Source of the DNA: Dendrolimus kikuchii
Lineage: Eukaryota > Arthropoda > Insecta > Lepidoptera > Lasiocampidae
Reading direction: 5' to 3'
Assembly: GCA_019925095.2 (NCBI GenBank)
Contig: CM034391.1
Span: forward strand, 7,220,551 to 7,284,550
DNA: 64,000 nucleotides
In this document: one piece after another, positions 1-10,869 of the stretch
How the letters are laid out: every line of letters starts with the position of its first letter
Numbering within the stretch: the stretch's first letter is position 1
Position numbers and translations under genes: made by a program
Notes under the pieces: model-generated
Seen by the model: the letters and a program-made list of their open reading frames with translations, nothing else
Told to the model about the DNA's origin: nothing
Databases searched by the model: none

Positions 1-534
1 TTTTGTGAAAAATATAGGAGAATAATAGGAATAACAACAGTACTTCAATATTTTCATATAACTTTAAGTACTATCTATTTTAAAGAATAAACAAGAAGGA
101 AAAAGGTCCGATGCGTTGGTCTGCCGCATATTGCCGTTGGTCGTCACCGATGGCGAAAAATAGTACAAGAAAAAGTAGTGGGGAAAGGTTACTACCCTCA
201 GGAATGAGGAATACGACTGAAGGAGTAGGAGCAAAATAGTTATTTATGATACCAGTGCGGCGACTTGGTTGGTTACAAAGGAGTAGACGAATGTAAGCCC
301 GAAACGAAATCGAGGGCTTACCACAGTCACAAGTTTGTAAAAAACAACAACCGCACGTGTGTCATACTACGTTTTTCAACACATTTGCGAGAAAACAATA
401 CAATAGATAATCAAACAAACATAAATATCAGTCGGAAAGTCGCTACAATCTTTGACGTTTCTAATATAAAAATGGTGCGCATTTTAAAATGGCGCCACGT
501 GCGCGTGGTTATTTATTATAGTTATTAGAACTAC
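1..534. other. AT-rich DNA without assignable features
   Basis: No coding, RNA or repeat signal could be assigned. The short open frames have no family resemblance and no splice context. Confidence 0.4.
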
Positions 535-545
535 ATCTTTCGTTG

Positions 546-678
546 AACAGACGAGCTTGTATGACAAGAGTTATGAATGTCAAAGAGGCAAGTGAGGTGT
601 GTAAGAATAAGCCTAAATGGCACTCTGTTGTTCGTGCCTACCCCGCAAGGGAACTGGCGTGAAGTTATGTATGTATGT
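546..678 (+). mobile_element. 5'-truncated RTE-like retrotransposon fragment (family A)
   Basis: This is the last part of a non-LTR reverse-transcriptase ORF, encoding the conserved tail [14 protein letters not shown]...AYPARELA, followed by a short TGTA-repeat tail. Only the final 133 bp were inserted. An 11-bp target-site duplication, ATCTTTCGTTG, is visible at 535-545 and 679-689. A 5' truncation with a microsatellite-like 3' tail is what target-primed reverse transcription of RTE-type elements leaves. It has no function of its own. Confidence 0.85.
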
Positions 679-689
679 ATCTTTCGTTG

Positions 690-2100
690 CCTTCTATACA
701 CAGTATTAAAGTGAGACAAATGTTTGATTATCAGTTTATTTATTTTCGTAATATGGAACTCCTTGATGGAATTCTTATTATTTTTTTCACTTAAGTAAAC
801 TCTCAGCTGTTTAGGTGAGTACCTATTTTATCGCACGATCCTTTGTGTATGGTAATTTTTAACTTTCGAACAATGTATATAGGCTTCGTAAAAGCAGTTT
901 GTGAGCAAATGTGTAGGAATAGTAGATTGTTACATGAGAGGTGAAAATGACCTATTTAGGCCCGACATGGTTTGGCACACGAGCGTAGCGAGGGCGCTAA
1001 TAATTCGAGTGCTTAAATAGGCCTTTCACCCGAGGTTAACACTCTGCTTTTCATTTTGAAAATGATGAAAGTAAATAAAAACTGATGAGTTAAACAAACA
1101 ACTACTTCTCTAATAAAATTAGGCTATCTACCCTACCTAAATCTGATGAAACGTCATCACGTACGTCACATATGAAACGTCAAGTATTTTTTTTATATAG
1201 TATTCTACTAGCCGTTATTTTATTTTTGTCACTGATGATAATAAATATTTATTTAGTGAAAAATAAGGTATAGGTATAAAATGATGTTCCAAAATTGTTG
1301 AAATTTTTTTAATACAATTTATGCTGCAATTTAACAGTGGCTCTAAAAAAAGTTGGGTCATGAGTCGCGTGTATTGTCTATGGTTCGCATAGTTTTCTAA
1401 TTTGTTTGACAGTGGGGAGAAGCGTTTCCCAGAGACGAAAAGTGCTGCTTTCATCGCTGTGATTAGGCAACTCCAAGCGTACTTTCAAATTCCAGACAAA
1501 TCAAGATGCTAACGAGGTTTTGTGTGATGTCATGATAAAAAGTGATTAGAGTGTCGGCCAACTTTAATCATTTGTTTACTATGTGTATCAGTGTAATTGA
1601 AATGTAAACGATGTTAGCAGATGGCACTCAGCAACTCAGATCGAGTGGCAATTATCGAACGATATCCGGGATTACATGCCCCAGGGAATTCGAAGTTAGA
1701 CTAGCCCCTATTTGCATAAATTGCGCTTTCAATTAAACTTCGGATTCGTACACGGATCTGGTGCATTTCGAGGTGTTATTAATCGGGTTTGCCCGCATTT
1801 ATTACGTGGAATTGATGTACCTCTATTTATCAAACTTGTGAAACAGCTGTGCCTGTCAGATATTCTGAACTCTCTATAGTATAGGAACGGAACATATATT
1901 ATGCGTATTTTTGAAGTGAAACTTCTTTAGAGTCGCTGTGATTTGAAACTCAGTGAAACGAAAAAGCGATCCAAAAAAAAGATAAATACGTAAATCTATA
2001 GGACTAAGCCTGCGAGAGAACGGGATAGAATACATTATATATTTTGAAGATTTTCGTTAAGGCTTCAAACGTGTTTTAAATCGTATATATATTATAACGA
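690..2100. other. AT-rich DNA without assignable features
   Basis: No gene or recognisable repeat was found. The stretch contains several TGACGT/ACGTCA-like motifs near 1150-1180 but no coherent element. Confidence 0.35.
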
Positions 2101-2111
2101 TATAATATATG

Positions 2112-2200
2112 AAATGTGACGTCAGGAAATTTAGAATCTCTCCCACCCCTTTTCACACTTTGCTTCACTTCTACTTCAGGTGAACTGCACACACACACAG
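2112..2200 (-). repeat. Fragments of two dispersed repeats
   Basis: Positions 2115-2160 (GTGACGTCAGGAAATTTAG followed by a CTCCCACCCC run) match the GTCAC-rich element seen at about 27330 and 60120. Positions 2166-2200 match the palindromic GTGTGCAGTTCAC repeat seen at 33393 and 51614. Both are partial. Confidence 0.5.
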
Positions 2201-2640
2201 GATTTTGTCTAATGTAGATATTCATCTGGAGTATTGATAGTCAAGACTTGATGTTTTTGATGTCTTGTTTTAAGTCAATAGTTGGGGATATGTCCGCTTT
2301 CAAAGTCGTTAAAATTTGTTCCCTCCCGCATAACGATTGATTTTTGTGAAATTTTTGTAAAAAATCAAGATGGTACTGCAAAAAATATTTCATACAAAAA
2401 ATGAGTTGAACAGGATACGTTAAGTAGTATTTAAAACGTGATTTTGACATAATGAATTTGTAGGGGTTTTGTAGCCAAATAATAAAAAACACTCCATTAC
2501 GCGTGGTCTTATGCACACTTGCCCGATTTTTATTTCAATATATGTACATAAGAATTCCCAAGTTATGTGTAACAAAAGTTTAAGCAGACAGAACAGCGTC
2601 AAAAGCTCTATTAATATTGTGTACATGTTCTTATTACATA

Positions 2641-2772
2641 AATATAGTCCTACGCTGGAGTCTGAGATTTACATTGTGATAGAATTGTCAGAAAATCTCA
2701 CGCACACTACATCTTCAATGAACTTTAGACGATAGTGAAAAAATAAATTAATATTTGCGCCATGAAGATTGC
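2641..2772 (+). repeat. Dispersed repeat, copy 1 of 3
   Basis: A roughly 135-bp unit contains TGGAGTCTG, CATTGTGA, a CACGCACAC block and TTCAATGAACTTTAGACGAT, then GAAAAAATAAATTAA. It recurs at 2869-3012 and 4290-4430 with about 75-80% similarity by eye. The family was not recognised. The copies lie in the same orientation, which suggests a local duplication or a family of nonautonomous elements. Confidence 0.55.
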
Positions 2773-2868
2773 AAAGACGAGAGGAGTAAAATATTAAGGA
2801 ATACCAATTTTTGCAAGGTATTATAAAAACAAAGTTTAACTTTCAATCTAAGAATAAGAAGAGATGAA

Positions 2869-3012
2869 TGTAGAGAATGTAATAATCGTGCGTTGGAGTC
2901 TGTGATTCATTGTGAGACAACTTTCTGGAATTCAGTCCCACGCACACCACAACTCCAATGAACTTCGTTCGACACGATAGTGAAATAATAAATTAACATT
3001 TATGCTATAAAA
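2869..3012 (+). repeat. Dispersed repeat, copy 2 of 3
   Basis: Same unit as at 2641 and 4290, with GTGCGTTGGAGTCTGTGATT, a CCACGCACACCAC block and CCAATGAACTTCG. It is separated from copy 1 by about 100 bp. Confidence 0.55.
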
Positions 3013-3013
3013 A

Positions 3014-3168
3014 TTATAATATAATAATAACAGCCCATAAAAGTCCCACTGCTGGGTTCGGGCCTCCTATTACGGCCACGGCGTATACCCGCCAGGCTTC
3101 TCCAAGGCAGCTTAGCATGTTTGACACATCGGTTATCTCGATGTGCAAATGGTTGCATCACGCTGGTA
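3014..3168 (-). mobile_element. SINE body fragment
   Basis: It contains GTCCCACTGCTGGG followed by GGGCCTCCTATTACG and an ACATCGGTTATCTCGATGTG stretch, which are hallmarks of the body of a tRNA-derived SINE common in Lepidoptera. The same body occurs in the other orientation at 44390-44665. The tRNA-like head is missing here. Confidence 0.55.
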
Positions 3169-3262
3169 TATAAAAATTATAAATTGCAAATTCGGGCTAA
3201 TAGAAAAAAGTTTAAATTTCAAGATAATAATAACTCTAAACACGATCATGAAAATTCTAGTT

Positions 3263-3721
3263 ACATACATACGTACATAACTTCACGCCAGTTCCTTTGC
3301 GGGGTAGGCACGACCAACAGAATGCCATTTATGCTTATTCTTACACACCTCACTTGCTTCTTTGACATTCATAACTCTTGTCATGCACGTTCGTCTGTTC
3401 TTAAGGCTCCTGACATCACCTTCTGCTAGTATACGATCAATTTGATCATGGAAGGTGTGTCGTGGCCTTCCACGACTTCTGCATCCATCCACTTTTGCAT
3501 TGTATATCTGTTTAGTCATTCTTTCATCATGCATTCTTTCCACATGCCCGAACCAGCGGAGCATTCCTTTCCTTACCTTCACCCCGACACTCTCTTTTAG
3601 ACCAACTCTCTCTCTTACTTCGGTATTACGAACGCGTTCCGCGAGCGTCACTCCGCAGATTTTGCGCAGTGCTCGCATCTCGACCGCGTTTACTTTACTT
3701 TCGTGCTCTCTCTTCTTCTTC
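3263..3721 (-). mobile_element. 5'-truncated RTE-like retrotransposon (family A), 459 bp
   Basis: The minus strand carries an open frame of about 145 codons covering the post-RT C-terminus: ALRKICGVTLAERVRNTEVR, then MLRWFGHVERMHDERMTKQI, then GRPRHTFHDQIDR and AYPAKELA. It ends with a TGTA-repeat tail. A 12-bp target-site duplication AAAATTCTAGTT lies at 3251-3262 and 3722-3733. The frame is intact, but the polymerase and endonuclease domains are absent, so the copy is dead on arrival. Confidence 0.9.
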
Positions 3722-3850
3722 AAAATTCTAGTTCACATAATAATTTTAATGGTTTGATTTATTTGATTTTCGAAAACTGTTAAAAAGTAGTTTTATTATG
3801 TGCACTAACTAGTAGCAAAAACTTAAGATAATACAATCCAATTTTTTAAT

Positions 3851-4170
3851 TTTATTGCGTGAGTTCCGGAGACAGGCAGACGGCCCACCTGAGGGATAGC
3901 GATTACTATCGCCTATTGACATTTGCAACACCAAAGGCGTTACAAATGCGCTGCTGCTCTGTTAAGGGAGACTGGAACCTGGCCATTAATGCCGGAACAC
4001 AACTCAAGGTTGTTATGCCGGCACACTCAAGACTCAAGACCCAGGGTGGTAGCCATCCAAACGGGCAAATACCCTGCCACCTGGCTGTGGGTTGTTTTGT
4101 CACCTCTTACAACAGGCCGCCCGACCGAAGGAAGTTCTATTCTTTCTCCGTTCCTGCACGAATAAAATAA
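3851..4170 (-). mobile_element. About 310-bp retroposon (GCAATAAAA-tailed family), near full length
   Basis: The sense strand reads from a GTGCAGGAACGGAGAAAG head to a tail ending CGCAATAAAA, where AATAAA is both polyadenylation signal and tail. The family has at least 17 copies here; shared blocks are CAGGTGGTAGGG, GCATTAGTGACCAGG, GTCTCCCTTAAGAGAGCAG and CATAGGCGATGGTAACC. It resembles the 3' region of a lepidopteran LINE or a SINE derived from one. Open frames inside it are incidental. Confidence 0.7.
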
Positions 4171-4289
4171 TAAAAGTTCACGATATTTTTGACATGTAAA
4201 TAAATATTCATAGAAATAGTTCAGACATTAACGTCATTTGTGTAAGAAGTTCTATTTACCAATATGGACATGCTTTTGTTTGCTGAAGT

Positions 4290-4430
4290 AAATGTAAGGA
4301 ATGTAATAGTCGTGCGTTGGTTGTGTTTCATTGTGAGAGAATTCACTCCTACGCATACTAATTACATCTTCAATGAACTTTGATACGATGGTGGGAGAAC
4401 AAATTAACATTTCGATAATAAAACTAGGAT
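4290..4430 (+). repeat. Dispersed repeat, copy 3 of 3
   Basis: Matches the units at 2641 and 2869: GTCGTGCGTTGG, CATTGTGAGA, a CTACGCATAC block and CTTCAATGAACTTTGATACG. A different retroposon and an RTE fragment lie between this copy and the other two. Confidence 0.5.
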
Positions 4431-4494
4431 TCACCCTGGACTTTTCCCATGTTTGACGTAATAAACTGATTTAAACGTGTCCTAACAAATTGAA

Positions 4495-4785
4495 ATTACT
4501 CCCCGGAAAAATCCCGCAGGATTCTTGGAATATAAAGCATCACAGAGTTTATGACCGAGAATTTGCTGTCGATCGGTGATAATATAATATTATTACATAG
4601 AAATATTATTTTTTTCAACTGGGCCACTTTACACCGCTCCCAAGAAAATTTCCGTGGGTTCCTGGGGTATAAAGTATCGCAGATTATAATTCCAAAAATT
4701 GCTATCGGTCAGCGAACACTGCGTCCATATCAGCCCAGTAGTTTTTACGTGGATCCCAAACATACAAACACAAAAATATAAAAAA
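4495..4785 (+). repeat. Degenerate nonautonomous element (Helitron-like family)
   Basis: It contains repeated TCCCGCAGGATTCTTGG / TTTCCGTGGGTTCCTGG motifs, GCTGTCGATCGGTGA and a TTTTTACGTGGATCCCAAAC end followed by an ACAAACACAAAA run. Related sequence is at 16740-17110 and 40155-40545. Assignment to Helitrons is tentative, because no clean CTAG end is present in this copy. Confidence 0.4.
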
Positions 4786-5329
4786 CAAAAGACACTGTTA
4801 CAATTTTATAATATTATAAAAATAGAAATTGCGAGTAAGATTCCTTGATAAGATATTTTTTTTTAAATTAACGATCTTACTCATATTGAGATTAGAGTAA
4901 ATTTAAAAGCTTCTTTAAGAACCAGAATAAGCCCTCAAACTTACGCTAACTCAATATGAATAAGACCTATGAAGTTTAGTAAAGCTATGAATAAGGTTGA
5001 TGACATTTAAGAAATATGCGGTTCGCGTATTATAGCATACACGTTAATATACAGACTATCTCACCTTATGTTAAACGATTTGTACAAGGATGAAACTTGC
5101 TTGCTTATAAGCAACTAATATGCGTGACCCTGGTAATATGTTCTAAATTTGAGCAATGCGCCTAATAAATGTGGAAGAGGTGAAGCGCCTTGTATGCATT
5201 ACTGGAACGTCCACATTATAATTTTGGCGCAATCCAAAATGCTTTGTCGTGGACTAAATGACAAGAGGACGGATTTAGAATGCCCAGTCATATTTCAGAC
5301 TCTGCTTTGAGAGTCTTGTCTACTTTACC

Positions 5330-5612
5330 ATGGTTTTGATTCACGTTAAGCGAAAACATGTTCGAGAATGGAGCACGCTTATCTAGAAGGGGTTTGGACG
5401 GCACTTGAAGACATTCAGGTTGTAGGTATCGCAAAGACAGACTCCGACAACAATACGTTCTAAACTTTTGCGATGCGCTTGATGAAAGTAGACGCAAAAC
5501 ACCTCTTACTTATAGGTAGTAGCAATAGTATATCTATCTTATATTGGTGCCCCACGCCACTGCATCTGGTTATTCGATGGGGGAAGAGAGATAGCGGGAT
5601 CAGATTAACAGA
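5330..5612 (-). pseudogene. Degenerate LINE reverse-transcriptase C-terminus (Jockey/CR1 type)
   Basis: It aligns along its length with the better-preserved copy at 61160-61520: the ACTTGAAG-GCACCCAGGTT, GACAGAC-CCG-CAACA and GATGAAAGTAGACGCAAA blocks are shared. On the minus strand the frame is broken and only remnants of the K(R)FASSF...RVNR-type tail can be read. It is an old, 5'-truncated copy. Confidence 0.55.
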
Positions 5613-5649
5613 TGCTATTGCACTCTACAAAGTAAAGCCGATATATAAC

Positions 5650-6280
5650 CGATAGGTTGACAACTCTGTGTTCGAGATTTTGTCAATGAATAGATTGTCG
5701 TTGTCCATTAACCTCTTTAACGCTAGAGTACGGGCTCTATATTTTATTTAGAAATGCATATGCATTTTAAGACCAGGATTAATCCTACATCAAATCATAT
5801 TTAAAAAAAAATTAAAATTTTAATCTGGTGACTTTGCAGCATATTTAGACTTGCTAGAAGGTAAAATAGAATTAGAACGTTCAAAACTCATTCAATAACT
5901 AAATGTAGCAAAAAGATTGCAGAATGCAGTGGAAAATTTGTTGATGCCCTACACTACGTATTGACATGGTTAAACAAACAAGTCATAAAGTAGGTCGCGG
6001 TATAAACCGAAGCTAGCATTTATTACAAAGAAGCCCCCACTTCGCAAATTGGTCATATACGACGTTTTAAATAGAATTTAAAATTGGATAACAGTCGCTC
6101 ATAGAAATAAAGTAATGGAGTAGTTTTCTAAATTTGGAGGTTTACACGTATATTGATTCTTTGATGTAAAATTTATGTTTAATTACATATATTCATATCT
6201 TCTGGCCCTGTACACAAGTGGCATTTGCCAATGAGAAAATGAATTTGAACGACATATTGTTTTTTTTAATATTTTTTATT
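5650..6280. other. AT-rich DNA without assignable features
   Basis: No coding or repeat signal was recognised. Confidence 0.35.
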
Positions 6281-6282
6281 GC

Positions 6283-6530
6283 TAAAGCACAGCAGACAGG
6301 CTAACAGCCCAACTATAATGGAAAGTGGTAACCACTTCGCCTATGGACATTAACAATATCAGAGGTGTTGCCAATGCGCTTCCGGCCTCGAAGAGAAACT
6401 GGAACCTGGCCACTGAACACAACTCAAGGTTGTTATGGCGGCGTACTCTAGACCAGGAGTGGAAGCCATCCAGTCGGACAAATGCCCTACCACCTGGCTG
6501 TGGGATATTCTTTCGCGTGTTGCGATAGAT
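6283..6530 (-). mobile_element. GCAATAAAA-tailed retroposon, partial copy
   Basis: Same family as 3851-4170. Tail-side sequence is present (TTTTTTATTGC), followed by GTAACCACTTCGCCTATGG and ACCACCTGGCTGTGG. The head is lost after about 6525. Confidence 0.65.
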
Positions 6531-6539
6531 AATTGTTAC

Positions 6540-7215
6540 ACTAAGGGCCGATTTTCCAATAATTACATAAAAGTTATCAGTCGAATAAATTATAATCTGG
6601 CAATATTCAAAACTGAAACAATTAAACTATTTTATTCGTGCAACTATCTTTCGTTAATTTTCCCATGTTATGTTTTATTCTATAGAATAACTTTTTATCT
6701 GGTGATTGAAAAATTGACCCTAGTATTATGTCATTCCCATTCATTTTCATTCTATTCGGTTAGCGCTAATGGCACTTGTCTACAGGGTCTGAACCCTGTA
6801 AGATATCGAAATGAAATATACATGAAAATATAAGATAAAATCCAATTAATAAAATAAACTTTAGAAAATTTGTTTTTGTGGTTACTGTTTTTTCTTTCTA
6901 TATTCCTGGAGTAGATAAGTCCACCTTGTGGTGAGTGGAGATTCAAGGCAAACTTTTAGACAAAAACTCTAAATACAGTCATTTTTAATTAAATCTATTA
7001 GTTAGTTTTCACTTAAATATTATCAACTGTTTTGTCATCACATGTTGCGGCATTGGTTTCTATATTTCCCATACTAATCTATCTACCATATATCTCTATG
7101 TGGATTCTTTAGTAATGAATGTGCTTTGAAACTAAACCTTGTTAGCTGTAGAAAATATACTGACGTTTATAATAAGAACAAACACTTTTTACGATGACTT
7201 TTCTATTTAAATCAC
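6540..7215. other. AT-rich DNA without assignable features
   Basis: No gene or repeat was recognised. Confidence 0.35.
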
Positions 7216-7229
7216 ACTAATAAAACTAC

Positions 7230-7785
7230 TACTTCTAGGCGCTAAGAACCTCAGCCAGAAGGCCCAGCTCGCCATACACAACGCGGTGCTGGTACCTACG
7301 CTCACGTATGGAAGCGAGAGTTGGGTATGGAAGAGAGAGCATGAAAGTAGAGTAAACGCGGTTGAGATGCGAGCACTGCGCAAAATCTGCGGAGTGACGC
7401 TCGCGGACCGCGTTCGTAATACCGAAGTAAGAAAGAGAGTTGGTCTGAAAGAGAGTGTCGGGGTGAAGGTAAGGAAAGGAATGCTCCGGTGGTTCGGGCA
7501 TGTGGAAATAATGCATGATGAAAGAATGACTAAACAGATATACAATGCAAAAGTGGATGGATGCAGAAGTCGTGGAAGGCCACGACACACCTTCCATGAT
7601 CAAATTGATCGTGTACTAGCGGAGGGTGATGTCAGGAGCCTTAAGAACAGACGAGTGTGCATGACAAGAGTTATGAATGTCAAAGAAGCAAGTGAGGTGT
7701 GTAAGAATGGGCCTAAATGGCGCTCTGTTGTTCGTGCCTACCCCGCAAGGGAACTGGCGTGAAGTTATGTATGTATGTATGTATG
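7230..7785 (+). mobile_element. 5'-truncated RTE-like retrotransposon (family A), longest copy, 556 bp
   Basis: The longest family-A copy in the window. The frame at 7286-7762 (158 codons) runs from MLVPTLTYGSESWVWKREHE through ICGVTLADRVRNTEVR, MLRWFGHVEIMHDERM and GRPRHTFHDQIDR to AYPARELA, then a TGTA tail. The YGSESW motif marks the end of the reverse-transcriptase region. A 12-bp target-site duplication TAATAAAACTAC is at 7218-7229 and 7786-7797. The insertion site lies at the edge of a Penelope-terminal sequence. Confidence 0.9.
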
Positions 7786-7985
7786 TAATAAAACTACGTT
7801 TTAACGGTTTTCAGCGCGTTATTTTATTTAAAGAAGAACGAAAGAATAGAAAGATTTCATTTTTATTCTTTTGATTTCTTTTGTCTTACGTGAGCATAGC
7901 TACTAAAAAGTGGCCCAAACGTCGGAATAAAAGTCAAATAAAATACCGCGCTTAAAATCGTTAATACATAGTTTTATTTTGCGTA
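7786..7985 (-). mobile_element. Penelope-like terminal sequence fragment
   Basis: It contains AAACTACGTTTTAACGG-TTTTCAGCGCG at one end and AAACGTCGGAATAAAAGTC...ACCGCGCTTAAAATCGTTAA at the other, in inverted arrangement. The same terminal sequence flanks the Penelope remnant at 19578-19735. No coding part is present. Confidence 0.5.
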
Positions 7986-8291
7986 CTAGTTGCTAAAACT
8001 TAAAAAAATACTATAATTCATACTAGTAATAATAGACGGCGAGATGTTTGCTTTCAAATTAGTGAAAATATTTACGGGGGAAACCTTATGGCTCCCCTGT
8101 AACTTGTGATCTGTGAATTAGAAAATTGTGAAAAAATCAACTTAAAAATTCATTCAATGAAAATTACTTATTAAGATATGAGGCCATTTATATTAAATGC
8201 ATTCTTGGTTTCGTAGCTTAATAACGAAAATAGTGAACATTCGCCACATCTACGAAACCCTTCATAGTACGTGAACTGACATGTAATTACT

Positions 8292-8319
8292 TAATAATAA
8301 TAATAATAATAATAATAAT
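8292..8319. repeat. (TAA)n microsatellite
   Basis: About nine TAA units directly abut the 3' end of the following minus-sense retroposon. They are likely its (TTA)n tail. Confidence 0.85.
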
Positions 8320-8324
8320 TTTTT

Positions 8325-8520
8325 CCCGCAGGGGGGCTTTGTGGCGAAGCCTTAGGTGAGTAGCGACACCTCGTACCTGACTCCGGGGGCCAAGGCAAGG
8401 CCCCCGCCTCCGTGCTTGCCTTAACCAGCCGGCACGGAGTGGAGATCGCTAGAGCTAAGACTCAAGCTCCAGGGGTGGAAGTGATAAATGGCCTAACGTC
8501 GGAAGCAGCTTCGGTGAACC
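8325..8520 (-). mobile_element. (TTA)-tailed retroposon, 3' part
   Basis: Read on the minus strand, this ends ...GGCTTCGCCACAAAGCCCCCC-TGCGGG and then (TTA)n. It contains an AAGGCAAG...CTTGCCTT stem-loop. Other copies are at 24580-25192, 28245-28377 and 50364-50550. All share the 3' end and differ at the 5' end, as expected of a retroposon. No protein is encoded. Confidence 0.6.
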
Positions 8521-8926
8521 TACCGACAGATATATCAAGCCTTTCACCGCCCATTTTTCCAGTTTAACATAAACGATATAAAATATGTACTACCTAAATT
8601 TTTTTTTGTTTGAATTACTATATAACTAAAACTATGTTTTGGGCCTCACGCTTTCAAGCGCGGTATGGCCCGTGGTCTTTATTTCTTATTTCGACGTTTC
8701 ATAATTACACGCGTAATTGTTCAAAAAGCTTCCAGCTGCCTGAAATGTAATCTAGTAGTGGAACATTTTACCGACAGATATATCAAGCCTTTACCGCCAG
8801 TTTAACATAAACGATATAAAATATGTACTACCTAAATTTTTTTTTGTTTGAAATTACATAACTAAAACTATGTTTTCACGCTTTCAAGCGCGGTATTTTA
8901 TTTCTTATTTCGACGTTTCATAATTA
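8521..8926 (+). repeat. Direct duplication of a Penelope-terminal-like sequence; first copy is a mosaic
   Basis: Copy A (8521-8707) and copy B (8769-8926) are almost identical over TACCGACAGATATATCAAGC, GTTTAACATAAACGATATAA, CTTTCAAGCGCGGTAT and TTATTTCGACGTTTCATAAT. The last two blocks resemble the Penelope termini at 7786 and 19578. Copy A carries extra blocks of 9, 6 and 11 bp that copy B lacks. With flanking bases they match, in order, positions 24878-24890, 25162-25167 and 25172-25187 of the (TTA)-tailed retroposon. Confidence 0.75.
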
Positions 8927-8929
8927 AGT

Positions 8930-10495
8930 GTAGAAGTTGCCGAAAACTGAAGAAAATACTATGCAAATTGTATTTAAAACTATTGTATTATTTTGTTTTA
9001 AAACTATCAATTATTGTTATATTTATTACTCGACCTTAGTGTTCTTAAATCCTTGAATTTTTTATGACGTAATTATAGTTTAAAATATCACTTGTAACAA
9101 ACAAAAAATATTTAGATAAAATGTCGTTTACGACGAATCGGCGGTAATGGCTTCATACGTTGATTTATACATATTAATATATGTATATATATATTTAAAA
9201 GTTCACATACACCAGTCATAGCAAAATTGCTGTGCATTATACAATAATAGCGACAACAGAGATGCCGACAATCAGTAAGCAGTTGTCAGAACGATTGCGA
9301 CTATTGACACATCCTGTGTCTGTCCCAAATGCGAGTACAACGATATGATCACAACAACAATTTCTCAGTGTTTTCTCACACTTTTGCAATTACTACAAAG
9401 AATATATATTTGTTACAATAGTAATAGGTAGGTTAAGACCATATGTATATTATTAAACTTTTGTATAAAAAACAAATTAGATATGAAGGGTTGCGTAATA
9501 AACAATGTTCACTGTTTTGTTATTTAGTAACGAAACTATAAAAATATCAGAATCGAAAATAACCCATATCTCAAAAACTGTAATACAGCGTCTAGTATTC
9601 AAACTAATTTTCGCTGCAAATATTTTAGAGCACCATCTACAAAGCATTTTTCCAGAATTTTCCACTTCATATTTCAAATATTAGAGGAAAGGGGAAACAA
9701 TTTTTACTTTAGAACTAAGATTGTAGTTCTATGTATATTTTTTTGTAAGTATATGTGATTTAATTTATCCAATACAACAAAAGAAAGTTCTATGTATTGA
9801 CTTAAATTAAACTTCATTAAAAAAGTCGTCATCATTTTTCAAGATCTAACTAACGATATTTATCACAATTATGGACAATAACAAATCTTGACCTAGGTTA
9901 TATATGTGGCGGTCAACCAAGATCTTACTAATAACTCACTATTCAGAAAAAATGTTCATAAATATTATTTTCAAGTATGTATAGGTATAAATTTTATTTT
10001 AAACCCTTAGTAAGCACTCATTGAAATATGGTTTATCAAAAGAAAATAACGCGTCAAAGGACCGAGAGCAGTCTCCAATTAGGTGAAAGAAAGGCTGGCA
10101 ACGCGAAATGACCTCTTGAACCATGTTGCTCAACAGTGTTGCCGCATAAAATATATCTGATAAAAATAAAATAACTTCAAAATACTGTATCTGTTTATAA
10201 AATTTCATTCATATATCTATGAAATTATACGTATGTATGGATAACACAAGGATGATTAACCAATTTATAGGCAATATGATAATTATGCCCATAGGCTATG
10301 TGGACTAGTTGCACTTCATGTTTATGCTTTGTAAATTCTGTAAGATTTCGAAATGTAACATATACAAACACGTAATAGAAAACTCCTGTTTTAATTCTTA
10401 AAAATTTCATGATAAAAATTATTATGAAATAGTCACGTGCGTCCGTACATCTGTTCGTCTGCCTTTGCATGTCATAGTCATTATTCATGTAAGTA
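8930..10495. other. AT-rich DNA without assignable features
   Basis: Contains short TA-rich tracts (for example 9170-9195). No exon, RNA gene or known repeat was recognised. Confidence 0.35.
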
Positions 10496-10506
10496 ATATC
10501 TTTTTT

Positions 10507-10862
10507 CTTTCACCTTTTCCAAATTATTTGGGGTCGGCACATTGTCTTTTCCTTCCATACTCCTCTATTCTGACATGCGTTCTTTTGTTACACCACAAAT
10601 CATCATATCATCCTTCACATAATTCATCCATCTCTTTTTTGGTCTAACTTTACATTTACATACATTAATCTTGCAGTTTAACATTCTTTTTGTCACGTGA
10701 CTTTCATCTCTCCTCATTACATGCCTATACAATCCTAGTATTCTTCCTCTCAATTTCTCAATGATGGGTTCAACTTTCAATTATTCCCATACTCATTTCT
10801 CACCTTATCCTTTCTTGTAACACCATAAATCCATCGCAACATTCATGTAATATCTATGTCGT
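10507..10862 (-). pseudogene. RTE-like retrotransposon C-terminus (family B)
   Basis: The minus strand encodes MLRW, GVTRKDKVRNEY and then, after a frameshift near 10780, KVEPIIEKLRGRILGLYRHV, MRRDESHVTKRML and RPKKRWMNYVKDDM. These are the post-RT motifs (W/RYGHVMRRDE, GRPKKRW) of RTE-type non-LTR elements. The lineage differs from family A and has closest relatives in this window at 13103 and 59921. Frameshift and substitutions make it a relic. Confidence 0.75.
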
Positions 10863-10869
10863 TGTATAA

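Noticed and set aside
7207..7603. Minus-strand frames of 122-127 codons
   Set aside because: Antisense shadows of the RTE family-A coding sequence, found opposite every copy.
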